Below are positions 1-5,158 of a stretch of DNA of 7,676 nt, piece after piece (positions within the stretch are counted from its first letter, which is position 1; each line of letters begins with the position of its first letter). A model generated the notes under the pieces. It saw only the letters and a list, made by a program, of their open reading frames with translations. It searched no databases and was not told the origin of the DNA. Origin of the DNA: an uncultured Oscillospiraceae bacterium (GTDB lineage Bacteria; Bacillota; Clostridia; Oscillospirales; Oscillospiraceae); assembly GCA_900763685.1 (NCBI GenBank), contig CAAFLF010000045.1:1-7676 (forward strand), in the 5' to 3' direction. A program made the translations under genes and the position numbers.

Positions 1-28
1 CACCCGGCACAAGATGTTGTGCCGGGTG
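1..28. terminator. Hairpin at the left edge, probable terminator
   Basis: Two perfectly complementary 12-nt arms (1-12 and 17-28) enclose a GATG loop. It lies downstream of the minus-strand rsmD-coaD-coiled-coil operon, and a run of T for that strand would fall outside the window. Read on the plus strand, the stem is followed by a weak T-rich stretch (about 34-48), so it could also end a plus-strand transcript entering from the left, or serve both directions. The hairpin is directly visible; the terminator role is inferred. Confidence 0.6.
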
Positions 29-125
29 CTCCCGTTTTCGTATTTTCGCGCCAGATATTGATTTCTTGCGGAAATTCCGTAAATTTCTTTGTGACTTCCT
101 ACGAAATTTCGTCCCCGTTTTTGTG
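29..125. other. AT-rich intergenic spacer with a short palindrome
   Basis: This is the 3' flank of the minus-strand operon and is clearly richer in A+T than the rest of the window. It holds a 12-bp perfect palindrome ACGAAATTTCGT (101-112) and a second small inverted repeat (71-76 with 82-87, GAAATT and AATTTC). I see no credible gene or ribosome binding site in it. Confidence 0.4.
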
Positions 126-653
126 TTATTCGTCAGTGGATTCCGGCTCGTCGGTGCCGTTCATCTTGGCCCGCTGCTCCTGCATCTTGGCGGCGGAGGC
201 GCTGCGGAAGTTCACCCGGGACTGCTTCACCTCGTCCAGGGCCATCTGCATGGCCTCCTCGGCCCGGGCAAGGGCGTCCTCGGTGTACTCGTTGGTCACC
301 TGGTACATCCGGCGGCAGCGCTCCTCGGCGTGGGCGATCATGCCCCGGCTCTTCTCCCGGGCGGCGGAGAGGATCTCGCTCTCAGAGACCTTGCTCTTGG
401 CCTCCAGCTCCGCCTGACGCATCATCCGGTCCACATCCCGCTTGGCGTCCTCCACGAACTTCTCCCGGGCGGAGAGCAGCTCCTTGGCCCGGCGGAGCTC
501 CACCGGCAGCTGGGCCCGGAGCTCATCCAGCAGGTCCAGGATCTCGTCCCGGTCCACCATGCTCATGTTGGGCTTCAGGGCGGGGGCCTTGGCGTCCTCC
601 ACCTTTTCATACAGCATATCAATGAGGCGGGTCACGTCCTGTTCGTTTGCCAT
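126..653 (-). CDS. Coiled-coil protein encoded after coaD (DivIVA/ATPase-subunit-like), function unknown
   Basis: The product is a 175-residue soluble protein rich in Glu, Arg, Ala and Lys. After a short N-terminal part (about 1-30) it is almost entirely predicted long helix or coiled coil (about 33-165), with heptad-like stretches such as RRAKELLSAREKFVEDAKRD, and it ends in an acidic tail (TDEPESTDE). There is no signal peptide or membrane segment. I chose the ATG at 653 rather than the one four codons upstream at 665, because AAAGGA lies about 10 nt before 653 while the 665 ATG has no spacing to its AAAGG. The coaD stop and this ATG read TAACATG, a 1-nt gap suggesting translational coupling. 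Proteins of this look are often labelled 'ATPase' or DivIVA-like, probably from coiled-coil similarity only. I do not recognise a catalytic motif, and the role (scaffold or division/envelope factor) is open. Confidence 0.85.
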   Translation of the reverse strand: MANEQDVTRLIDMLYEKVEDAKAPALKPNMSMVDRDEILDLLDELRAQLPVELRRAKELLSAREKFVEDAKRDVDRMMRQAELEAKSKVSESEILSAAREKSRGMIAHAEERCRRMYQVTNEYTEDALARAEEAMQMALDEVKQSRVNFRSASAAKMQEQRAKMNGTDEPESTDE

Positions 654-654
654 G

Positions 655-1143
655 TTACTTTCCATCCTTTCTCATTTCCCGCAGCAGCGGCAGGATCGCC
701 GCCGGCAGGCAGTCCTCCAGGGGCTGGCCGTAGCGGATCATGTCCCGGGCCATGGTGGAGCTGATGTGCAGGTATTCCGGCGCGGCGGGGAAGATCACAG
801 TGTCCAGCCCCGGCAGGAGCTTCCCGTTGATGATGCCCATGGCGTACTCCGCGTCGAAGTCCGAGGCGCTTCTGGCCCCCCGGACGATGACGGTGGCCCC
901 GTGGCGCCTGGCGAAGTCCACCACCAGGCCCGGCCAGAGCTCGGCCTCCACATTGGGGAGGTCCGCCACGGCGGCCTGGACCAGGGCCAGCTTCTCCTCG
1001 CCGGTGAAGAGCTGGTTCCTCTTTTCCGTGTTGGCGGCCACGCAGATCACCACCCGGTCAAAGCAGGCGGCGGCCCGGCGGATGACGTCGGTGTGGCCCA
1101 GAGTGATGGGATCGAAGCTCCCCGTGCAGATGGCGGTGGTCAT
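655..1143 (-). CDS. coaD: Phosphopantetheine adenylyltransferase CoaD
   Basis: This enzyme joins 4'-phosphopantetheine and ATP to give dephospho-CoA and pyrophosphate, the penultimate step of CoA synthesis in the cytosol. The 162-residue length is normal for the family. Visible nucleotidyltransferase signatures are GSFDPITLGH (8-17, the T/HxGH-type ATP site with His17), a lysine at 41 in the ANTEKR segment, VRGARSASDFDAEYAM (about 87-102) and the ISSTMARD motif (127-134). The open frame extends upstream, but GTG/ATG starts there fall inside rsmD and add non-homologous residues. The ATG at 1143 gives the canonical N terminus and overlaps the rsmD stop by 4 nt (ATGA). The ribosome binding site (GAGGAGG) is therefore inside the end of rsmD. 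The rsmD-coaD order is a common bacterial arrangement. All key residues look intact. Confidence 0.97.
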   Translation of the reverse strand: MTTAICTGSFDPITLGHTDVIRRAAACFDRVVICVAANTEKRNQLFTGEEKLALVQAAVADLPNVEAELWPGLVVDFARRHGATVIVRGARSASDFDAEYAMGIINGKLLPGLDTVIFPAAPEYLHISSTMARDMIRYGQPLEDCLPAAILPLLREMRKDGK

Positions 1144-1694
1144 AGTACGTCCTCCTCCCGGCGGTAAACGCCCAGACTGATCTTTCCGTAGCGGTAGCGC
1201 CGCCCCATCCGGTAGGGGGCCGGCAACTCCGGCAGCACATGCTCCGCCGGGCACTCCGCCGTCACGACGCCATGGGGCCTCAGCAGGTCCCGCTTTGCGA
1301 TGATCCGCAGCGCCTCCTCCAGAAGACCGGAGGCGTAGGGCGGGTCCAGCAGGATGATGTCAAACTTCTCCCCCGTGGTACTCAGGAACTCCATGGAGTC
1401 CCCAGCCACCACCCTCGCCCGGTCCGAAAGCTCCGTCACCTTCAGGTTTTCCCGGATGAGCTTCAGGGCGTCCGGCCGCCGCTCGGCGAAAACGGCCTCC
1501 GCCGCCCCCCGGGAGAGGCACTCGATGCCCAGCTGCCCCGTCCCGGCGAAGAGGTCCAGCACCCGCCGTCCCTCGATGTCAAACTGAAGGACGTTGAAGA
1601 GTCCCTCCTTCACCCGGTCCGTGGTGGGGCGGGTCTCCATCCCCTCCAGCTCCCTGAGCCGGCGGCCCCGGGCCGATCCGGTGATCACTCGCAT
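1140..1694 (-). CDS. rsmD: 16S rRNA (guanine(966)-N2)-methyltransferase RsmD
   Basis: RsmD transfers a methyl group from SAM to N2 of G966 in 16S rRNA during 30S assembly. The 184-residue protein shows the class I methyltransferase fold: an N-terminal RNA-contacting stretch with TRPTTDRVKEGLFN (21-34), SAM motif I VLDLFAGTGQLGIE (45-58), an acidic residue after strand 2 (Glu71), GDSMEF (98-103), the catalytic motif IV DPPY (117-120), and the family's C-terminal YGKISLGVYRR. The ATG start has a strong GGGAGG ribosome site about 10 nt upstream and a good promoter before it (1736-1764). It is the first gene of a three-gene operon with coaD and a coiled-coil protein. Its product S-adenosylhomocysteine is the kind of substrate recycled by mtnN and luxS elsewhere in the window. 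Confidence 0.96.
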   Translation of the reverse strand: MRVITGSARGRRLRELEGMETRPTTDRVKEGLFNVLQFDIEGRRVLDLFAGTGQLGIECLSRGAAEAVFAERRPDALKLIRENLKVTELSDRARVVAGDSMEFLSTTGEKFDIILLDPPYASGLLEEALRIIAKRDLLRPHGVVTAECPAEHVLPELPAPYRMGRRYRYGKISLGVYRREEDVL

Positions 1695-1735
1695 AAAAAC
1701 TGACCTCCCGCGGTCCAGATTTTCTCGTACCCTTT

Positions 1736-1764
1736 ACTATACGGCATCCCGCCCCGCATTGCAA
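1736..1764 (-). promoter_or_regulatory. Sigma-A-type promoter of the rsmD-coaD operon
   Basis: On the minus strand TTGCAA (-35, 1759-1764) and TATAGT (-10, 1736-1741) are separated by exactly 17 nt, placing the transcript start near 1729, about 35 nt before the rsmD ATG. The hexamers and spacing are visible; promoter activity is inferred. Confidence 0.7.
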
Positions 1765-1806
1765 GAGACCGCGGGCCATTTTTTCCGGAAGAACGGCTTC
1801 CTTTCC

Positions 1807-1835
1807 TTGACGCTCCGCCCGCCCCGTGATAGACT
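1807..1835 (+). promoter_or_regulatory. Sigma-A-type promoter of the YbjN-like gene
   Basis: TTGACG (-35, 1807-1812; 5 of 6 consensus bases) and TAGACT (-10, 1830-1835; 4 of 6) lie 17 nt apart. A TGA triplet directly before the -10 (1827-1829) supplies an extended -10 element. The predicted start near 1842 gives a leader of about 42 nt with a small hairpin (CTCGC/GCGAG) and then AGGAGG (1869-1874). It diverges from the rsmD promoter about 45 bp away. Confidence 0.7.
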
Positions 1836-1883
1836 GGTAGCGTTCGAACCCTCGCTTTCCGCGAGAACAGGAGGTACCCGCTG

Positions 1884-2309
1884 ATGCTTTCTTCCACCCA
1901 GCAGTTCATCGACACCCTGGAGGCCAAGGGGATCAAGTATGAGATCAACGAGCCCACCCAGAGCGGCAAGGACGTGATGACCGTCACCTACAGCGGCGAC
2001 AGCATGCCCACCATCCGCTGCCTCTTCTTTTTTGACGAGGACTGTGAGAGCGTCGCCATCCGGGTCTTCGACATCCTGAAGGTCCCCAAGGAAAAGACCG
2101 CCGCCATCTTCCTCACGGTCAACGCCCTCAACAGCAAGTTCCGCTTCGTCAAGTTCTGCGTCCACACCGAGGACAGCACCGTCCAGGCGGAGATGGACGC
2201 CTCCTTCCGGGACCACGACGTGGGCGAGATCTGCCGGGAGCTGCTGAGCCGCTGCGTCAACATCTGCGACGAGGCTTACCCCGACCTGATGAAGGCCCTC
2301 TGGACCTGA
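1884..2309 (+). CDS. YbjN domain-containing protein
   Basis: The product is a 141-residue acidic cytosolic protein with no signal or membrane segment. The overall pattern fits the YbjN / type III secretion chaperone-like alpha-beta fold: an N-terminal helix (STQQFIDTLEAKGIKYE, 4-20), a run of beta strands (about 31-62, with VMTVTYSGDS and IRCLFFFDED), a segment resembling the family's LxxVNxLNxxxRFxKF pattern (TVNALNSKFRFVKFCV, 78-93), and C-terminal helices (about 108-140) with several cysteines. The start is set by AGGAGG nine nt upstream. It is a single-gene transcription unit, with a promoter before and a terminator after. The molecular function of YbjN proteins in Clostridia is not established as far as I know; E. 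coli YbjN is linked to motility and stress phenotypes. Family assignment is from pattern recognition only. Confidence 0.85.
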   Translation: MLSSTQQFIDTLEAKGIKYEINEPTQSGKDVMTVTYSGDSMPTIRCLFFFDEDCESVAIRVFDILKVPKEKTAAIFLTVNALNSKFRFVKFCVHTEDSTVQAEMDASFRDHDVGEICRELLSRCVNICDEAYPDLMKALWT

Positions 2310-2335
2310 AGGCCCCGAACCGCCATTTCTCCGCC

Positions 2336-2373
2336 GGGAGGGAAGCGCCGCTTCCCTCCCAGCCTTCTTTTCC
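2336..2373 (+). terminator. Rho-independent terminator after the YbjN-like gene
   Basis: The GGGAGGGAAGC arm (2336-2346) pairs perfectly with GCTTCCCTCCC (2350-2360) around a 3-nt loop, followed by a pyrimidine run with CTTCTTTT (2364-2371). It begins 26 nt after the stop codon. Confidence 0.85.
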
Positions 2374-2414
2374 CCTCTCCCGGCGAAAGGCGGCCGCTTT
2401 CCCCGTTTTTTCTC

Positions 2415-2443
2415 TTGCCCTTTCCGGAAAACGCGTATATAAT
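2415..2443 (+). promoter_or_regulatory. Strong sigma-A-type promoter of yloU-fakA
   Basis: A perfect TATAAT (-10, 2438-2443) follows TTGCCC (-35, 2415-2420; 4 of 6) with a 17-nt spacer. The predicted transcript start near 2450 leaves a leader of roughly 125-130 nt before the yloU ATG, unusually long for this window. Confidence 0.75.
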
Positions 2444-2474
2444 ATGCTTGTTTTATTATCGGCTTTTCCCACCC

Positions 2475-2546
2475 GCCCCTTTGGGGCCCGGCAAGCCCTT
2501 CGTTTCCGCGCGACCCGCGCGCTCTGTCCCCCCGCGGGGAGGACAG
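2475..2546 (+). promoter_or_regulatory. Three-hairpin 5' leader of yloU-fakA
   Basis: Three consecutive inverted repeats lie between the predicted transcript start and the ribosome site. They are GCCCC/GGGGC with a TTT loop (2475-2487), CGCGCG/CGCGCG with an ACC loop (2507-2521), and CTGTCCCCC paired with GGGAGGACAG around a CGCG loop with one bulged A (2524-2546). The ribosome site AAAGGA (2565-2570) sits 7 nt before the ATG and is outside the hairpins. No T run follows, so this is not an obvious attenuator. No known riboswitch is recognised, and the structure may simply reflect high G+C. Confidence 0.4.
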
Positions 2547-2577
2547 CTCCCGCCCCCGGGAAAGAAAGGATGTTCTC

Positions 2578-2928
2578 ATGATTCAATTCCATTCGGATCT
2601 TGGCGAGATCACGGTCTCCAACGCGGTCTTCTCCAACATCGCCGGCATGGCCGCCACCACCTGCTACGGCGTCAAGGGCATGGCCTTCCGCTCCATGACG
2701 GACGGTCTCGTCCACCTCCTCCGGCGGGAGGCCATGAGCAAGGGTGTCAGCGTCACCTACCATGAGGATGACACCGTCTCCATCGAGCTCCACATCATCG
2801 TGGAAAACGGCGTCAACCTGCCCGCCGTCTGCAAAGCCATCATCGACCGCCTGCGCTATGACGTCACCCGGATCACCGGCGTTACCGTCCGATCCGTCCA
2901 TGTCTGCGTGGACTCCATGATCTTATAA
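2578..2928 (+). CDS. yloU: Asp23/Gls24 family envelope stress protein (YloU-like)
   Basis: This 116-residue protein matches the Asp23/Gls24 family layout. It opens with the GEITVSNAVFSNIAGMAA element (9-26), continues through a middle segment (about 31-62), and has the conserved strand-helix pattern VSIELHIIVENGVNLPAVCKAI (67-88, shown by its hydrophobic alternation and the GVN turn). It finishes with VTRITGVTVRSVHVCVDSM (about 96-114). It has no membrane segment; family members are cytosolic, and some are held at the membrane by partners such as AmaP. The length is typical for YloU-type members and shorter than staphylococcal Asp23. AAGAAAGGA precedes the ATG by 7 nt. The fakA ATG follows 16 nt after its stop, the yloU-yloV order known from Bacillus subtilis and many Clostridia, which supports the assignment. 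The exact biochemical role of the family is unsettled. Confidence 0.93.
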   Translation: MIQFHSDLGEITVSNAVFSNIAGMAATTCYGVKGMAFRSMTDGLVHLLRREAMSKGVSVTYHEDDTVSIELHIIVENGVNLPAVCKAIIDRLRYDVTRITGVTVRSVHVCVDSMIL

Positions 2929-2944
2929 GGAGGAAGCGTCAGCC

Positions 2945-4621
2945 ATGTACGATCAGATCACCGCGTCGCTTTTCAAGCAGATGGTGCTCCACGGCGCCGC
3001 CTGCATCACCCGGGAGAAGCAGGCCATCAACGACCTCAACGTCTTCCCCGTGCCGGACGGCGACACCGGCACCAATATGAGCATGACCCTGGCCGCCGCC
3101 GTGACGGAGCTCCAGCGCAAGGAGCCCGAGACGGTGGATCAGGCCGCCTCCATTACCGCGAGCGCCCTCCTGCGGGGCGCCCGGGGCAACTCCGGCGTCA
3201 TCCTCTCCCTCCTCTTCCGGGGCATCTCCAAGGGCCTGAAGGGCCATGAGAGCGCCGCCCCCGCGGCCTTCGCCGCCGCCCTGCAGGAGGGTGTCTCCTC
3301 CGCCTACAAGGCCGTGATGAAGCCCACCGAGGGCACCATCCTGACGGTCTCCCGCCTCGCCGCCAAGCGGGCGGTGGAGGCCGCCGCCGAGGGCGAGGGC
3401 CTGGAGGGCGTGCTGGCGGCCGCCATCGCCGAGGGCCGCATCGCCCTGGAGCAGACCATCGACATGAACCCCGTCCTGAAGAAGGCTGGGGTGGTGGACG
3501 CCGGCGGTAAGGGCTTCCTCCTGATCCTGGAGGGGATGCTGGCGGAGCTCCGGGGCGAGCCCATGCCGGAGATGGCCGAGAGCGCCGCTCCCGCCGCCAA
3601 GGCGGACTTCGCCGCCCTTTCGGCGGATGAGATCACCTTCGCCTTCGACACCGTCTTCATCGTCCGCAAGACCGTCTCCTGCTCCTTAGAGCCCTTCCGG
3701 GAGTTCCTGAACGGCATCGGCGACAGTCTCGTCATCGGCGAGGATGACGAGGCCTTCAAGGTCCACGTCCACACCAACACCCCCGGTGAGGCTCTCACCG
3801 AGGCCCAGAAGTACGGCACCCTGGAGCTGGCCAAGATCGAGAACATGCGCACCCAGGCGGAGGATCTCGCCGCCGGCCGTCATGTCCAGAGCACCGACGA
3901 CCTGGAGGGCGAGGACGACCACGACCATCATCCCGCCCCCGCCGCCCCGGCGGAGCCGGAGAAGGACTACGGCTTCGTGGCCGTCTGCGCCGGCGAGGGC
4001 CTGGCCGCCCTCTTCCGGGACCTGGGTTGCGACGGCGTGGTCTCCGGCGGCCAGACCATGAACCCCTCCACCCAGAGCATTCTCGAGGTGGTGGAGAAGG
4101 TCAACGCCAGGACCGTCTTCATCCTGCCCAATAACGGCAACATCATCATGGCCGCCCAGCAGTGCGCCCACCTGACGGAGAAGGAGATCATCGTCATCCC
4201 CTCCAAGACCGTCCCCCAGGGCATCACCGCCATGATGAACGCCGACTTCGAGTGCGGCGACCCCCAGGAGATGGCCCAGGCCATGACCGCCTCCCTCGCC
4301 ACCGTCTCCACCGCCCAGATCACCTACGCCGCCCGGGATTCCGACTTTGACGGCTTCGCCATCCACCAGGGAGACTACCTGGCCCTGCGGGACGGCAAGC
4401 TCTTCGGCACCGACCCGGATGAGAACGCCCTCCTCCGCGCCCTCGCGGAGAGCGCCGCCCAGTCCGACCCCAGCTTCCTCTCCCTCTACTATGGCGAGGA
4501 TGTCACCGAGGAGCAGGCCGCCGAGGCCAGCGCCATCTTCCAGGCCGCCTGCCCCAACGCCGAGCTCTCCGTCCTCTCCGGCGGCCAGCCCGTTTACTAC
4601 TATATCATCTCCGTGGAGTGA
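2945..4621 (+). CDS. fakA: Fatty acid kinase ATP-binding subunit FakA (YloV / DAK phosphatase family)
   Basis: FakA phosphorylates fatty acids carried by a FakB protein, yielding acyl-phosphate for phospholipid synthesis. The 558 residues equal the family length. Domains: an N-terminal DhaL-like kinase domain (about 1-200) with the Mg-ATP motif NVFPVPDGDTGTNM (32-45; Asp38 and Asp40), RGARGNSGVILS (77-88) and AGVVDAGGKGF (181-191). A middle domain (about 225-315) has KVHVHTNTPGEAL (272-284) and KIENMR. A linker rich in Asp, Glu, His, Ala and Pro follows (318-340, with His326, 328 and 329). The C-terminal domain (about 340-558) has SGGQTMNPSTQ (367-377) and PNNGNI (395-400). AGGAGG lies 11 nt before the ATG. 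Odd points: in the middle domain the usual GYCTEF-like segment reads AFDTVF, so an Asp (235) stands where I expect a cysteine. No FakB is encoded nearby, and the recG gene often found downstream is absent. Confidence in the family is very high. Confidence 0.96.
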   Translation: MYDQITASLFKQMVLHGAACITREKQAINDLNVFPVPDGDTGTNMSMTLAAAVTELQRKEPETVDQAASITASALLRGARGNSGVILSLLFRGISKGLKGHESAAPAAFAAALQEGVSSAYKAVMKPTEGTILTVSRLAAKRAVEAAAEGEGLEGVLAAAIAEGRIALEQTIDMNPVLKKAGVVDAGGKGFLLILEGMLAELRGEPMPEMAESAAPAAKADFAALSADEITFAFDTVFIVRKTVSCSLEPFREFLNGIGDSLVIGEDDEAFKVHVHTNTPGEALTEAQKYGTLELAKIENMRTQAEDLAAGRHVQSTDDLEGEDDHDHHPAPAAPAEPEKDYGFVAVCAGEGLAALFRDLGCDGVVSGGQTMNPSTQSILEVVEKVNARTVFILPNNGNIIMAAQQCAHLTEKEIIVIPSKTVPQGITAMMNADFECGDPQEMAQAMTASLATVSTAQITYAARDSDFDGFAIHQGDYLALRDGKLFGTDPDENALLRALAESAAQSDPSFLSLYYGEDVTEEQAAEASAIFQAACPNAELSVLSGGQPVYYYIISVE

Positions 4622-4625
4622 GAGG

Positions 4626-4660
4626 AACGCCGGGAGGAGCCCTGCTCCTCCCGGCGTTTC
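4626..4660 (+). terminator. Rho-independent terminator after fakA
   Basis: A perfect stem of 15 bp, or 13 bp without the closing A-T pairs, pairs 4626-4640 with 4644-4658 around a CCT loop. It starts five nt after the fakA stop. The T tract is short (TTTC, then CTCTTG), but the stem is very strong. Confidence 0.85.
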
Positions 4661-4665
4661 GCCTC

Positions 4666-4695
4666 TTGCGCCCCCTCCCCCCTCTATGCTACAAT
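4666..4695 (+). promoter_or_regulatory. Promoter of the zinc-ribbon/mtnN/luxS operon (extended -10)
   Basis: TACAAT (-10, 4690-4695; 5 of 6) is preceded by TGC (4687-4689), making a TGn extended -10. A weak -35, TTGCGC (4666-4671; 3 of 6), lies 18 nt upstream. The predicted start is near 4702, about 45 nt before the first ATG. An 8-bp hairpin with a TTCG loop (4698-4717) straddles this start site. Confidence 0.65.
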
Positions 4696-4746
4696 AATGG
4701 CGGCCTTCGGGCCGCCACTCTATTTCCGCATCCAGGAGGTATCCCC

Positions 4747-5145
4747 ATGAAAAGCATCAAGCCCGGCCGGGGCCCATCCATGATGAACGCCGTCGGCTCC
4801 CTGATCGGGATCGTCTTCGGCATCATCTGGACCTGCATAGCGGCGTCCATTGGCGCCCCCTTCTTCTTCCCCCTCTTCGGTCTGGTGTTCATCGGCATCG
4901 GCGTGGTCAACGCCATTTACAGCTTCAAAAACGCCACCGGCGACAACCGCTACTCCGCCTACGACATCGTGGACGAGGACGAGGAGCCCGACCCCCTCAA
5001 CCAGCGCTTCCGCCCCGACCCCCAGAACGGCCCCGACGCCCCCGAGAGCGGCGACGCCCGCTTCTGCCCCTACTGCGGCGCCCCCATCCAGGGGGATTAC
5101 GCCTACTGCCCCCGCTGCGGCAAGTCCCTGCCGGACCTGCAGTGA
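4747..5145 (+). CDS. Small membrane protein with C-terminal zinc ribbon, function unknown
   Basis: This 132-residue protein has three parts. Two adjacent hydrophobic helices (about 14-36, AVGSLIGIVFGIIW onward, and 38-58, PFFFPLFGLVFIGIGVV region) would form a membrane hairpin. An acidic, proline-rich linker follows (about 68-104, with DIVDEDEEPDPLNQ). A zinc ribbon lies at 107-124 with two CPxCG knuckles (Cys107/Cys110 and Cys121/Cys124). Both ends are probably cytosolic. The frame is open upstream to 4618, but AGGAGGT (4734-4740) six nt before the ATG at 4747, and a promoter between, fix this start. It is the first gene of a unit with mtnN (13 nt downstream) and luxS. Zinc-ribbon membrane proteins of this kind are common and mostly uncharacterised. 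The link to mtnN-luxS rests on context only. Confidence 0.9.
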   Translation: MKSIKPGRGPSMMNAVGSLIGIVFGIIWTCIAASIGAPFFFPLFGLVFIGIGVVNAIYSFKNATGDNRYSAYDIVDEDEEPDPLNQRFRPDPQNGPDAPESGDARFCPYCGAPIQGDYAYCPRCGKSLPDLQ

Positions 5146-5158
5146 AAGGAGAAGCCCC

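Noticed and set aside
66..764. Plus-strand 232-codon frame opposite the coiled-coil gene and coaD end
   Set aside because: His/Leu/Gly-rich shadow of the Glu/Arg coding strand; coaD and its neighbour are well supported on the minus strand.
1144..1254. 37-codon N-terminal extension of coaD
   Set aside because: It would lie inside rsmD and add residues with no resemblance to the family. The ATG at 1143 gives the canonical MTTAICTGSFDP start and the usual ATGA overlap.
1787..1801. Small GGAAG/CTTCC hairpin before the YbjN promoter as a terminator
   Set aside because: The five-bp stem has a mixed tail, and there is no plus-strand gene upstream for it to terminate.
1737..2579. Minus-strand 280-codon frame opposite the YbjN-like gene
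   Set aside because: It crosses the terminator and both promoter regions and gives a composition typical of an antisense shadow.
2415..2765. Possible leader peptide or small gene in the yloU leader (TTG start at 2415)
   Set aside because: Its start is the -35 box itself, upstream of the predicted transcript start. It lacks a ribosome site and runs out of frame into yloU.
3686..4366. Minus-strand 226-codon frame opposite fakA, Gly/Val/Asp/His-rich
   Set aside because: It is the complement of alanine-, alternating acid- and Thr-rich fakA codons, with no start context.
4618..4746. Upstream start (4618) for the zinc-ribbon protein
   Set aside because: It would be translated across the fakA terminator and the operon's own promoter. 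The ATG at 4747 has AGGAGGT six nt before it.
4850..5158. 103-codon N-terminal extension of mtnN
   Set aside because: It is the out-of-frame reading of the zinc-ribbon gene (Thr/Pro/Ser-rich). The GTG at 5159 has a ribosome site and places Glu12 correctly.
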